64,000 nt of DNA. Source: Niabella aurantiaca DSM 17617 (GTDB taxonomy: Bacteria; Bacteroidota; Bacteroidia; Chitinophagales; Chitinophagaceae). Shown in pieces: positions 9,559-18,182 of the stretch. The first letter of the stretch is position 1. Every line of letters begins with the position of its first letter. The DNA lies in NCBI RefSeq assembly GCF_000374125.1, contig NZ_KB893626.1, positions 186,001 to 250,000 of the forward strand. The letters run 5' to 3'. A program made the position numbers and the translations under genes. Under the pieces are notes generated by a model. That model did no database searches. It was not told the origin of the DNA and saw only the letters and a program-made list of their open reading frames with translations.

Positions 9559-10002
9559 ATGCTTAAGAGGATGCCCTTCGTGTTATTGCTGGTGACTGCC
9601 GTTTTATTATTCGTCGCCGGGCTTTTTACCAGGAATAAAGACTGGATAGATATTCACCTGTATGATACCATGTTTGTGGTCACGCAACGATATGTTTTGG
9701 GGATCGCTGCTTTTTTCCTTTTTTTGTTATGGCTGATGAATATTGCCACCCACCGGATCCTTTTTTCAAATAAACTGACCTGGTTTCACATCCTGGCCAC
9801 CTTGGTGATCCTTTGTTTTCTTTTATGGTATGCATCTGTTTGCAGGGTTGCTCCGCCGCGCCGATATACGGCCGAAACAGCAGAGCCCGGTTTTCAGGAT
9901 GTAAATGCGGTGCTTCTTTGCAGTATTGCAGCGCTGATCGTAGTTCAGCTGGTTTTTATCACCAATCTTTTGATCGGGCTTTACCGGAAGGCCACCCGGT
10001 AA
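9559..10002 (+). CDS. Small membrane protein resembling part of cytochrome oxidase subunit I
   Basis: 147 residues with four predicted membrane helices (about 5-23, 46-62, 75-92, 118-140). Residues 30-53 line up with helix X and the preceding loop of the true oxidase subunit I encoded at the right end of this window: both read IDIHL-x-DTMFV, then about five residues later a Val and G-x-x-AFF. The two histidines that bind the hemes in the real subunit (His431 and His433) are replaced here by Gln43 and Tyr45, so it cannot bind heme in the normal way. It stands alone, far from the oxidase genes. Function unknown; it could be a degenerate oxidase paralogue kept for another purpose. I am confident it is a gene, less so about its ancestry. 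Confidence 0.75.
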   Translation: MLKRMPFVLLLVTAVLLFVAGLFTRNKDWIDIHLYDTMFVVTQRYVLGIAAFFLFLLWLMNIATHRILFSNKLTWFHILATLVILCFLLWYASVCRVAPPRRYTAETAEPGFQDVNAVLLCSIAALIVVQLVFITNLLIGLYRKATR

Positions 10003-10048
10003 TCCGTCCTGTTTTTGATATTTCAGGAGCCGGTCAGGGCTTCAACCG

Positions 10049-10056
10049 TATATTTG
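10049..10056 (+). promoter_or_regulatory. -7 box upstream of the M16 homologue
   Basis: TATATTTG fits TAnnTTTG and ends 19 bases before the ATG at 10076. No TTG sits at the expected -33 distance, so the promoter match is only partial. Confidence 0.35.
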
Positions 10057-10075
10057 CGGTCTAAAAAGTCATACA

Positions 10076-11350
10076 ATGCCGGACAGAACCGTGGTGCCTC
10101 CCTTTGTGGATGCCGTGAATTTTCATTTACAGTTGCAGCCGTACCAGAAATACACCCTGAGGAACGGGGTAACGGTATATGCCATCGATGCGGGAACAGA
10201 AGATGTGTTACAGATCGAATGGGTATTTGATGCCGGAAACTGGCAGGAACAAAAAAACCTTCAGGCGGCAGTAACCAATCATTTGCTAAAGAACGGAACC
10301 GGGTCCAAAAGCGCTTATGAGATCAATGAATACTTTGACTATTATGGAGCCTATCTGAACCGGAACTGTTACGCGGAAACAGCAACGATCAGCCTGCATT
10401 GCCTTACCAAACATATTAAAGAGTTATTACCTGCTGTAAAAGAGATCATTGCCGAAAGCACCCTGCCGCAAAAGGAAATGGAAATTGCTGTGCAGAATAT
10501 GAAACAGAAGCTGGATGTGAACCTGAAAAAAAGCAGTTTTGTGGCGGGGCGGCTGATAGACGTATATCTTTTTGGCGAAGACCATCCCTATGGCCGCTTT
10601 AGCCGGCATGAAGATTTTGACCTGCTGACAAGAGCCGACCTTCTGGCCTTTTACGAAGCATTTTACCGCAACGGAAGCCTGAAGATATTTATTGCCGGAA
10701 GGCTGCCGGAACAGATCGATCAGTTATTGGACCAGCATTTTGGAGATCTGCCCAACAACGTGGTAAAAAACCAGGAATTCGGCATTCATCCGGCAACCCG
10801 GAAAAAACATACGGTCATCAACGATGAAAAGAACAACCAGGGCTCGGTACGGATCGCCCGGCCTTTTTTTAACCGGCATCACCCTGATTTTTTAAAATGC
10901 CAGGTATTGAATATTGTATTTGGCGGCTATTTTGGAAGCCGGTTGATGACCAATATCCGGGAAGAAAAAGGCTATACCTATGGCATTCACAGTTATTTGC
11001 TCAATAACCGTTATGACAATGGGTGGATGATCTCCACCGAGGCCGGCAGGGAGGTGAGCGCTGCAGCAATAGAAGAGGTGTACAAGGAAATGACCCTGCT
11101 GAGGGAGGAGCCGGTTGATGCGGATGAGCTGCTGCTGGTCAAGAACTTTATGATGGGGTCGATCCTGGGCGATCTGGATGGACCATTCCATATTATCGGG
11201 CGCTGGAAGAACATCATTCTGAACGGCCTGAATGATGACTTTTTTGAGCGATCCATACAGAATATTAAAACTGTTACGGCAGCGGACCTTCAGGAAATGG
11301 CCAATAAATACCTGCACCCGGAGGCATTCTACGAGCTGACGGTGGTTTAG
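10076..11350 (+). CDS. M16-family peptidase homologue lacking the HxxEH motif
   Basis: 424 residues, the usual size of M16B (processing-peptidase-like) proteins. The fold markers are present: YTLRNGVTVYAI near the N-terminus, LLKNGT, the two-domain arrangement, and the substrate-binding segment NIREEKGYTYGIHS in the second half. However the zinc-binding HxxEH motif, expected around residues 65-69, reads A-V-T-N-H, so the first His and the Glu are lost and the protein should be inactive on its own. M16B enzymes often work as one active and one inactive subunit; here no active partner gene is adjacent. No signal peptide is seen, so it is likely cytoplasmic. Most likely a regulatory or scaffold subunit whose partner lies elsewhere. 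Confidence 0.87.
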   Translation: MPDRTVVPPFVDAVNFHLQLQPYQKYTLRNGVTVYAIDAGTEDVLQIEWVFDAGNWQEQKNLQAAVTNHLLKNGTGSKSAYEINEYFDYYGAYLNRNCYAETATISLHCLTKHIKELLPAVKEIIAESTLPQKEMEIAVQNMKQKLDVNLKKSSFVAGRLIDVYLFGEDHPYGRFSRHEDFDLLTRADLLAFYEAFYRNGSLKIFIAGRLPEQIDQLLDQHFGDLPNNVVKNQEFGIHPATRKKHTVINDEKNNQGSVRIARPFFNRHHPDFLKCQVLNIVFGGYFGSRLMTNIREEKGYTYGIHSYLLNNRYDNGWMISTEAGREVSAAAIEEVYKEMTLLREEPVDADELLLVKNFMMGSILGDLDGPFHIIGRWKNIILNGLNDDFFERSIQNIKTVTAADLQEMANKYLHPEAFYELTVV

Positions 11351-11569
11351 CGATCAGCTGTCAGCATCAGCCTTTAGCAATCAACGATCAGATTTGAGGC
11401 CCGGCCGATCGCATAACTGTCCAATTAATTGGGGCCATTTATGCCGCACCCGGGTTACAACAATTTCCGGCGCGCTGCGCCTTTGTTTATTCCCGCATAA
11501 TGATCAGCATGATCATTCGGTTCTGATCGAAAGCTGACACATGACGCTGATTCCTGACAGCTGACCGCT
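11349..11569. repeat. Long imperfect inverted repeat with nested palindromes
   Basis: The convergent spacer contains a 23-base arm (11349-11371) whose complement recurs at 11546-11569 with one insertion and one substitution; both arms carry the core CAGCTGTCAG or its complement. CGATCAG near 11384 can also pair with CTGATCG near 11524. Inside lie three small palindromes: CCAATTAATTGG (11421-11432), GGCGC-GCT-GCGCC (11469-11481) and ATGATCA-GCA-TGATCAT (11500-11516). It can fold as one long structure and may end transcription from both sides. Confidence 0.6.
11469..11488 (+). terminator. Hairpin terminator candidate
   Basis: GGCGC-GCT-GCGCC followed by TTTGTTT forms a short GC stem with a T-rich tail on the + strand, about 120 bases after the M16 homologue's stop codon. 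Confidence 0.45.
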
Positions 11570-11640
11570 GAAGGCTTATCCTTCGGTCCGGCAACCACGC
11601 GAATCCCGGTATTGACGGCCCGGCGGTCCGGTGAACGTTG

Positions 11641-12108
11641 CTATAACGGTGTTGCCACAAAGGAGATATTCACAGAAGAGGGTGCTTTTGTTATAAGGGC
11701 ACCGTATTCAAATTTTCCTTCTGGCTGTGTAGCCAGGCCGCCAAAATTGACCCGGAATTCATATTGGACCGTTGTAGTTTTTATTAAATCGTATTGTATA
11801 TCTGCTACCCGATTCGAATAGCTGTCGCTGCCGAGAAGTAGGGTATACCGGGTAAAATCAATATTTTTCAGATCCGGGTACCGGTCCAGGTCTTCCCCGG
11901 AAATCAGGGTATTCAGTTCTGCCTGGTTCTGAATGACTTTATGGCTGCCCTGGCTGATATTGCTTCTGTATAAGTGCATTACTCCCAACTTTTTCTGAAT
12001 CGTGATTGGAGCGTTTTCCTCTTTTTGCTGTTGTTCTTTTTTACAGGAAGCTGCTGTTATTAAAAGCAATAAAGCAATGGTCGCGCTGGAAAATAATCTT
12101 GTTCGCAT
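11641..12108 (-). CDS. Small lipoprotein of unknown function
   Basis: 155 residues with a lipoprotein signal ending in TAASC followed by two lysines. The mature part is short and probably mostly beta. It contains HKVIQNQAELNTLIS and DFTRYTLLLGSDSYSN, a pattern faintly like PrcB-type or other small secreted beta proteins; I cannot assign it. It begins 60 bases after the outer-membrane protein gene on the same strand, so the two probably form an operon and may act together at the envelope. No catalytic motif is visible. Confidence 0.72.
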   Translation of the reverse strand: MRTRLFSSATIALLLLITAASCKKEQQQKEENAPITIQKKLGVMHLYRSNISQGSHKVIQNQAELNTLISGEDLDRYPDLKNIDFTRYTLLLGSDSYSNRVADIQYDLIKTTTVQYEFRVNFGGLATQPEGKFEYGALITKAPSSVNISFVATPL

Positions 12109-12168
12109 AATGATTAGTTTTTAATAATAACGCGTATCTTTTTTGAAACGCAACATTGCCCCGGAAGG

Positions 12169-13236
12169 TCAGTCCAGCAGCCATCCAAATCCCAGGGTAT
12201 TGATGGCACGGCGCCCCCAGTTGATCACGGCAGGAATGGTTTTTCCCGCATAGATGCGCCGCACGTATACCAGGCGGAACTGGTCAGAATAATTTTGATA
12301 GTTGGCATCTTTTTCATTGGAGCCGATGAAGAACCTGTTGGAGATCACAGAACCGGTGAGTTCCCATTTCTCCGTATTATAACCGATCGCCCCTCTCAGG
12401 CTCAGGTTGGGGCTGAAATACCACCGCGTCCGCTGTTCATTGTTGACCGTTCTTTCGAAGGTCTGTGCCGCATCGCCGTTAACCGAAGCCACACCGGTAA
12501 CAAAAAAATGCCGTTTTACAACGAACGTATGCGCATACCCGGCTGTGGGGCCAAACATGATGTAGCGCATATATCTTACGGATGCGTTCGGGAACAGGGG
12601 TGACAGGTTTGCCGGCACAAAAGCACTATCGCCTTTCGCATTGCCGTAAATAAACTCTCCCCCGATCAGGAAGGAGCCGGCCGATCGTTGCTGCCAGCTG
12701 TCGTACACAAAAGGCGCTTTTATCGAAAACCGGTCACCGTTCAGGATCTTACGGATGGTAGCGCCGAAGATCTGGGTCTTCATATCGGGGCGTACATAAT
12801 AAGGGCCACTGGCAAAAGAAGGGTCCTGCTGCCCCCTTAAGTAAAATCCTTTGTTGATCTGAAAATGAAGATCGCCCAAAACGGATCTTCCGTTTACCGA
12901 CATCTGAAAATTAGCGGATCGTGTTTTCCCTTTTTCTTTCTTATAGTCCGGATCCAGCGTGCCCAATCCTACAGAACCGCTTACCGACAGCCAGTCGTAC
13001 CCGATGGACAGACCGAGCCGGGTAGGGCTGTTGGTAGAATATTTTAAGGGGAATGCCCCGTCTTTAGAGCGGGTAGCGTAGACGCTGTTCTTCTTCACCA
13101 GGAGCGGTCCCAGGGTCAGCCGGTGGTTGTAGCGCTCATAATAGGCCGTATCATAGGGGCTTGCGGAAGATATTTCCTGCGCAAAAACAGGAAATTGTAT
13201 GCTTAGCAAAAACAGAGTGGCTATGATCTTCTTCAT
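12169..13236 (-). CDS. Outer-membrane beta-barrel protein, DUF4421-like
   Basis: 355 residues with a clear Sec signal peptide (cleavage after FPVFAQ). The mature protein is rich in alternating aromatic and polar residues and ends in aromatic sequence (NTLGFGWLLD), typical of an outer-membrane barrel. The repeated strand pattern (RLGLSIGYDWLSVSG, NFQMSVNGRSVLGDLHFQINKGFYLRG, SFLIGGEFIYG) recalls the DUF4421 family of Bacteroidota barrels, whose function is unknown. It is the first gene of a likely two-gene operon with the small lipoprotein. Barrel nature is well supported; the DUF number is from memory. Confidence 0.75.
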   Translation of the reverse strand: MKKIIATLFLLSIQFPVFAQEISSASPYDTAYYERYNHRLTLGPLLVKKNSVYATRSKDGAFPLKYSTNSPTRLGLSIGYDWLSVSGSVGLGTLDPDYKKEKGKTRSANFQMSVNGRSVLGDLHFQINKGFYLRGQQDPSFASGPYYVRPDMKTQIFGATIRKILNGDRFSIKAPFVYDSWQQRSAGSFLIGGEFIYGNAKGDSAFVPANLSPLFPNASVRYMRYIMFGPTAGYAHTFVVKRHFFVTGVASVNGDAAQTFERTVNNEQRTRWYFSPNLSLRGAIGYNTEKWELTGSVISNRFFIGSNEKDANYQNYSDQFRLVYVRRIYAGKTIPAVINWGRRAINTLGFGWLLD

Positions 13237-13873
13237 GTACAGGGTCCGGCAGGTTTTAATCGGTGATCAAAGTGTTTGCCATTGTCAAAGTAAAAATAGG
13301 TTTTTATACCAGTAAGACAAACAGTAAGCCAATTTTGGTGTGGCGGGCTGCTATGCCGGATTATGATTTATGGGTTCCTTCCAATCGGGCTAAAGTTGCG
13401 CGCATAGGGCTGAGTCAGCCGGTTGACCGGGATACAAAGTTTACGTTGATGTAGAAGACCGTATGATCAACCTTACAGAAAGCACCTCGTGTCAGACCCG
13501 GGGTGACAATCAGCACAACGTTTTACGCTTGGCAGAATACCCGTTTAGCGCACTTTAAAAAGTGCTCCATAGAAGAAAAAAGTCTGTTTAATGCGGTCCT
13601 TACGTCACGAGTAAAAGCCCCGGCTTTTACCAGCATTTCGGGTAGATAACATTCTTCTGATTCGTGGGGAAACGAATCAGGGGCGGGCGGCTGCGGTCCC
13701 GGGGATCTTCACGCGCCACCCCAGGAATAAAAATGTTATGCATCCAAAATTCCCAGTTATGAACGCGATAAATAGAAAATCCGTTAACTTAGTATATCTG
13801 TAATACTATTTGAACCAGTTACGGCTTTTTCCTCGGAGATACTTAAGAAATCAAGGTAATGTTAGCATAAAAA
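13237..13873. other. Structured intergenic region with three hairpins
   Basis: About 640 bases between divergent genes with no convincing reading frame. It contains near-perfect inverted repeats: GGCTGA-G-TCAGCC (13408-13420), GCACTTT-AA-AAAGTGC (13550-13565), GTAAAAGCC-CC-GGCTTTTAC (13611-13630) and CTGATTCGT-GGGGAA-ACGAATCAG (13657-13680). None is followed by a T-run. The last 100 bases before the oxidoreductase gene are AT-rich and may hold its promoter. Confidence 0.6.
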
Positions 13874-15586
13874 ATGCCTATCCCCCTTAAATCAGATTAT
13901 GATGTAGTTGTAATTGGTGCCGGCATCGGTGGCCTTACGGCTGCATCATTGCTCAGCAAAGCTGGCCTCTCGGTTTGTGTGTTGGAAAAAGAGCCGCATG
14001 CCGGCGGTTACCTGGCGGGTTTTCGCAGAAATGAGTTCCGTTTCGATACGGCTATTCACTGGCTCAATCAATGTGCTGCCGGTGGCGTTGTTGACATGAT
14101 ATTTTCAATCCTTGGGAGCGATTATCCCAAAGCCGTCACCCAAAAAAAAATCAGAAGATATATCGGCGAGCATCATAATTACTTATTAACCTGTAATCCT
14201 GATGAGTTGAAACAACAATGGGTCAGTGAGTTTCCTGAAGACCGGGAAGGGGTTGAGCGGTTTTTTAAGACAGCAAAAAAAATAGGGGCAGCATTTAACA
14301 AATACTATCGGGTGTTCAGAACGGAAGAAAGCATGGGTTATTGGGAGCGGCTTAAAAAAACGATGGCTTTCGCGCAGTTTGGACTCGCTTTTATTCCCTA
14401 TCTGCGATTTTCCGGACCCAAGGGGTTACAAAAGGGGTTGAGTAAGTTTTTTAAGCAAAAAAAAATGCAGGATGTCTTTGCAGCAGACACGGAGCTTGTA
14501 GGCTGTCTTACGCCAATAGGATGGGCTTACTACAAAGATTTCCAGAGTCCGCCGGAAGGAGGGGGGCAGGTAATACCGGAATGGCTGAAACATATCATTC
14601 TGTACTATAAAAACGATATGTTTTTTAACTGTACGGTGCAAAACATAGTCTTAGAAAGCGGACTGGCAAAAGGTGTGAAATTCACCCATAGGGGAATTGA
14701 ATATCTTGTAAATGCCAGATATATTATCGGCGCTATAGATGTGGAAACACTCTATGATAAGATGTTGCCTGCTAATACGATTTCTTCGGTATTTAGAAAT
14801 AAACTTACACAGGCAGAACTTTACAGCAGCTCTATTACTATATCTATAGGGTTGGACTGCTGTCCGGGTCATTTGGGATTCAGCGAAGAATTGCTGCATC
14901 TTTCTTCAGGGGTCGGTAAAAATACCGATCATACTAAATCAGCGCCTTTTCTATCGGAAATATCCATTATTGCGCCTTCGGTAAGAGATCAGTCGCTGGC
15001 CCCGGAGGGGAAGGGAACACTTACTATTTATGCACCCGCATACATGGATGATAATGAGTACTGGCATACCGTAAAAGATGAAAAAGGTGGCCGTGTCCGC
15101 ACAGAAGCATACCGGCAGCTAAAAACTGAAATTGCAGAAGCGATCATACAACATGTGGAGCGCATAATAGCGCCGGGGCTGCGCTCCCATATTTTATTTT
15201 ACGAAGTGGCTACACCCATTACCCATTGGCGCTATACCGGAAATAAAAATGGAAGCATGATGGGCGCCAAACCCGGAATGGCGAATATGAAAAATAAGGT
15301 GGCACATTATCGAACGCCCATTAAGAATGTACTACTTGGAGGGCACTGGGCTGAATTAGGCGGAGGGGTGCCCATTGCCGTAAAAGCCGGATCTAATGCT
15401 GCTTTATTGGTTTTGAAAAAAGAAAACAAAAGGACATTCAGGGTTCTTGCCGATTATATGGATCGCAAAATTTCGATCGCAGATTTTTTTAGAAAAAATG
15501 TTTTTAAACCATATAGTAATAATTGGGTACGGAAGCCAACGCCGGCTGAGAGGGCATCAGGAAACAACAAAAATGAATCCTCCTGA
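13874..15586 (+). CDS. FAD-dependent oxidoreductase, phytoene desaturase/carotenoid isomerase-like
   Basis: 570-residue flavoprotein of the phytoene dehydrogenase-like group (CrtI/CrtISO/retinol saturase). The N-terminal Rossmann motif is DYDVVVIGAGIGGLTAASLLS (Gly15, Gly17, Gly20) followed by LEKEPHAGGYLAGF; the C-terminal FAD segment is NVLLGGHWAELGGGVPIAVKAGSNAALLV. These enzymes desaturate, isomerise or saturate polyenes on membranes. No other carotenoid gene is nearby, so the substrate is open. The gene is visibly AT-richer than its neighbours, with many A-runs, and stands alone between its own terminator and a structured spacer; transfer is possible. The last 60 residues extend past the usual family end. 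Confidence 0.87.
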   Translation: MPIPLKSDYDVVVIGAGIGGLTAASLLSKAGLSVCVLEKEPHAGGYLAGFRRNEFRFDTAIHWLNQCAAGGVVDMIFSILGSDYPKAVTQKKIRRYIGEHHNYLLTCNPDELKQQWVSEFPEDREGVERFFKTAKKIGAAFNKYYRVFRTEESMGYWERLKKTMAFAQFGLAFIPYLRFSGPKGLQKGLSKFFKQKKMQDVFAADTELVGCLTPIGWAYYKDFQSPPEGGGQVIPEWLKHIILYYKNDMFFNCTVQNIVLESGLAKGVKFTHRGIEYLVNARYIIGAIDVETLYDKMLPANTISSVFRNKLTQAELYSSSITISIGLDCCPGHLGFSEELLHLSSGVGKNTDHTKSAPFLSEISIIAPSVRDQSLAPEGKGTLTIYAPAYMDDNEYWHTVKDEKGGRVRTEAYRQLKTEIAEAIIQHVERIIAPGLRSHILFYEVATPITHWRYTGNKNGSMMGAKPGMANMKNKVAHYRTPIKNVLLGGHWAELGGGVPIAVKAGSNAALLVLKKENKRTFRVLADYMDRKISIADFFRKNVFKPYSNNWVRKPTPAERASGNNKNESS

Positions 15587-15591
15587 TTTAG

Positions 15592-15611
15592 AAAACCGGG
15601 GCTGGTTTTTT
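15592..15611 (+). terminator. Hairpin terminator of the FAD oxidoreductase gene
   Basis: AAAACC-GGGGCT-GGTTTTTT lies just after the stop codon at 15586: a six-base stem ending in a T-run, a plausible intrinsic terminator. Confidence 0.55.
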
Positions 15612-16044
15612 CCGATATCACGTTTAACAATCCGCTGAAGCATTGCAGTATCTGAACGGTATATAAAACCTTACCGGAAAGAATACAAATGTATTTTTGC
15701 CCGATGCTTTTGGGCACCCGCTCCACCCCCCGGGTGTGAAAAGGAGTAATTATGGAGAGTGATCATTGAAAAGACCACCTCATTCTTGGCTGAAGCGTTT
15801 GGGGCTGAGCCATTATTGATCCACCGTAATGCTACTCCTTAAAGAAGTGTTAGACCTTGACCGCCTTGAATATAATGATCTTTTAGCGCGGTCATCGAAA
15901 GCATTTTTATTTTTAGAGTGTGACCCGGCGATTTTTACAATTACATACACGTACGAATGGAAAGGAAGCTGTAAATTAAATTTCTTACAGCATATTGCTG
16001 TGTGCACGAGTGCAGGTTTATTTACAACGTTGACGCTGTGGCCT
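15612..16044. other. Intergenic region without a supported gene
   Basis: A frame of 76 codons at 15829-16059 exists, but its product resembles nothing I recognise, runs through AT-rich sequence and overlaps the promoter of the next gene. I see no RNA gene here. Confidence 0.4.
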
Positions 16045-16078
16045 TTGGTCAAAAAATGAAAACGATTCGTTAGGTTTG
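16045..16078 (+). promoter_or_regulatory. Promoter of the E1 gene, probably leaderless
   Basis: TTG (16045-16047), a 23-base spacer and TAGGTTTG (16071-16078) match the Bacteroidota promoter at the long end of the spacing range. The box ends four bases before the ATG at 16083, so transcription would start about at the start codon. Confidence 0.55.
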
Positions 16079-16082
16079 TAGT

Positions 16083-18068
16083 ATGACAATGGATCGGAAA
16101 GGCCTGGGTACAGATCAGTTGCAGGAAATGTACCGGCAATTGCTTTACCCGCGGCTGATCGAGGAAAAGATGCTCATCCTGCTCCGGCAGGGAAAGATCA
16201 GTAAATGGTTCAGCGGCGTTGGCCAGGAAGCGATTGCCGTTGGGGCCACACTGGCCATGCAGCCGGATGAGTGGATCATGCCCCTGCACAGGAACCTGGG
16301 AGTATTTACGGCACGCAATATGCCCCTGAGCCGGTTGTTTATGCAATGGCAGGGCATGCAGGAGGGGTATTCAAAAGGCCGGGAACGGAGTTTTCATTTT
16401 GGAAGCCGGGAACATTCTATCTGTGGCATGATCTCCCACCTGGGGCCCCAGCTGGCGGTTGCCGCTGGTGCTGCGCTGGCTTACCGGCTAAAAAAAGAAT
16501 CCAGGGCGGTACTTGCCTTCAGTGGTGAAGGCGGTACCAGTGAGGGTGATTTTCATGAAGCGTTGAATGTAGCGGCTGTATGGGACCTGCCGGTGATCTT
16601 TCTGGTAGAGAATAACGGGTATGCATTGAGCACGCCCGTTCAGGAACAGTTCCGGTGCCTTTCCATTGCAGAAAAGGCCCGGGGATATGGGATGGAAGGT
16701 GTCACCATCGACGGAAATGACCTGCTCGCTGTTTATGATACCATCAAAGGTGTACGCGAATACTGCATCCGGTATCAAAAGCCCTATTTAGTGGAATGTA
16801 TGACCTTCCGGATGCGCGGGCATGAAGAGGCCAGCGGAACCAAATATGTGCCCCCGGAGCTCTTTACTCTATGGGCGCAAAAAGATCCGGTTGCGCAATA
16901 TGAACAGCAGCTCCTAAAAGAAGAACTGCTTACGGAAGATAAAGCAATAGCCATCCGGAGGGCACTGAAGCAACAGATCGAAGAGGAACTGGCAAAAGCG
17001 GAAGAGGGCAGCCTGCTGACGATCGATACGGCGGAGGAGCTGAGATCTGTTTACGCCATAGCCGGTACTGCCGGTTTGACAACGGATACCAACGGAATGC
17101 CGGCTACGGAGCAGCGGTTTGTGGAGGCTATACGGGAGGGATTGTTTCAAAGTCTGGAAAGGAATGAGGGCCTTGTGGTAATGGGTCAGGATATTGCAGA
17201 ATATGGCGGGGCCTTTAAAGTAACAGAGGGACTGGCGGCTGTTTTTGGGAAAGAGCGGATCCGGAACACTCCCATTTGCGAAAGTGCTGTTGTGGGAGCT
17301 GCACTGGGCCTCTGTCTGGAAGGGAAGCGCGCCGTGGTGGAAATGCAGTTTGCCGATTTTGTATCCATGGGCTTTAACCAGATCGTGAACAACCTGGCCA
17401 AGACCCATTACCGCTGGGGGCAACCGGCCAATGTGGTCATTCGCATGCCCACGGGCGCCGGGGTAGGGGCCGGTCCTTTTCACAGCCAGAGCAATGAAGC
17501 CTGGTTTGCACATACACCCGGACTGAAAGTGGTGTATCCGTCCACACCTGCAGATGCAAAGGGGTTGCTGATGGCAGCGATCGAAGATCCGAATCCGGTA
17601 TTGTTTTTTGAGCACAAGGCATTGTACCGGAGTATCAGCGGCCCTGTGCCCGGTGAACCGTATGCCGTGGAGATCGGCAAAGCCCGGTGGGTCCGGGGCG
17701 GTGAAGATGTAGCGATCATTACGTATGGGATGGGGGTGATCTGGGCGGAAGATTACGCTGCGGCGCATCCGGAGATCTCCCTGGAGATACTGGACCTGCG
17801 GAGCTTGCTGCCATTGGACTATGAGGCGATCCGGACCTCTGTAAAGAGAACCGGAAAGGTGCTGGTGCTGCATGAAGATACGCTTACCGGTGGCGTGGGG
17901 GCAGAGGTTGCCGCATGGATCGGGGAACATTGTTTTAACATGCTGGATGCGCCGGTTTTACGCTGCGCTTCATTAGATACACCCGTGCCGTTCAATGTGG
18001 AGCTGGAAAAGAACTTTCTGGCAAAGCAACGGCTGGAGCAGGCGGTGGAGGAGCTGATGGGATATTGA
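16083..18068 (+). CDS. Fused E1 alpha/beta subunit of a 2-oxoacid dehydrogenase
   Basis: Thiamine-diphosphate-dependent E1, which decarboxylates a 2-oxoacid and passes the acyl group to the lipoyl arm of E2. Alpha and beta subunits are joined in one 661-residue chain. The alpha half (about 1-330) has the ThDP motif SGEGGTSEGDFHEALNVAAVWDLPVIFLVENNGYA, with Glu in the usual GDG, and RMRGHEEA. The beta half (about 345-661) has VMGQDIAEYGGAFKVTEGL, NTPICESAVVGAALG, EMQFADFVSMGFNQIVNN and LEILDLRSLLPLD. Fused E1 proteins of this type occur widely in Bacteroidota and are usually called branched-chain or 2-oxoisovalerate dehydrogenase E1. No E2 or E3 gene is nearby, so the substrate is inferred from family only. 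Confidence 0.9.
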   Translation: MTMDRKGLGTDQLQEMYRQLLYPRLIEEKMLILLRQGKISKWFSGVGQEAIAVGATLAMQPDEWIMPLHRNLGVFTARNMPLSRLFMQWQGMQEGYSKGRERSFHFGSREHSICGMISHLGPQLAVAAGAALAYRLKKESRAVLAFSGEGGTSEGDFHEALNVAAVWDLPVIFLVENNGYALSTPVQEQFRCLSIAEKARGYGMEGVTIDGNDLLAVYDTIKGVREYCIRYQKPYLVECMTFRMRGHEEASGTKYVPPELFTLWAQKDPVAQYEQQLLKEELLTEDKAIAIRRALKQQIEEELAKAEEGSLLTIDTAEELRSVYAIAGTAGLTTDTNGMPATEQRFVEAIREGLFQSLERNEGLVVMGQDIAEYGGAFKVTEGLAAVFGKERIRNTPICESAVVGAALGLCLEGKRAVVEMQFADFVSMGFNQIVNNLAKTHYRWGQPANVVIRMPTGAGVGAGPFHSQSNEAWFAHTPGLKVVYPSTPADAKGLLMAAIEDPNPVLFFEHKALYRSISGPVPGEPYAVEIGKARWVRGGEDVAIITYGMGVIWAEDYAAAHPEISLEILDLRSLLPLDYEAIRTSVKRTGKVLVLHEDTLTGGVGAEVAAWIGEHCFNMLDAPVLRCASLDTPVPFNVELEKNFLAKQRLEQAVEELMGY

Positions 18069-18084
18069 GGGGGAGATTTTAGGG

Positions 18085-18157
18085 GTGAAAAGTTGGAGTG
18101 AAATGTTAAGACTAGAATGTTGAGAGGGGACGGTGTTTTTACTTCAAAACTTTTCAC
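18085..18157. repeat. Inverted repeat after the E1 gene
   Basis: GTGAAAAGTT (18085-18094) pairs exactly with AACTTTTCAC (18148-18157) across a 53-base loop that itself contains two ATGTT-rich repeats. It fills the 114-base spacer before the Crp-like gene and may be a terminator or a member of the spacer palindrome class seen elsewhere here. Confidence 0.5.
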
Positions 18158-18182
18158 TACTTGCTAATAAAATAAAAAAAAT

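Noticed and set aside
15829-16059. Possible 76-residue gene before the E1 gene
   Set aside because: The opening faintly recalls LipB, but no catalytic motif follows and it overlaps the E1 promoter. Not enough to call.
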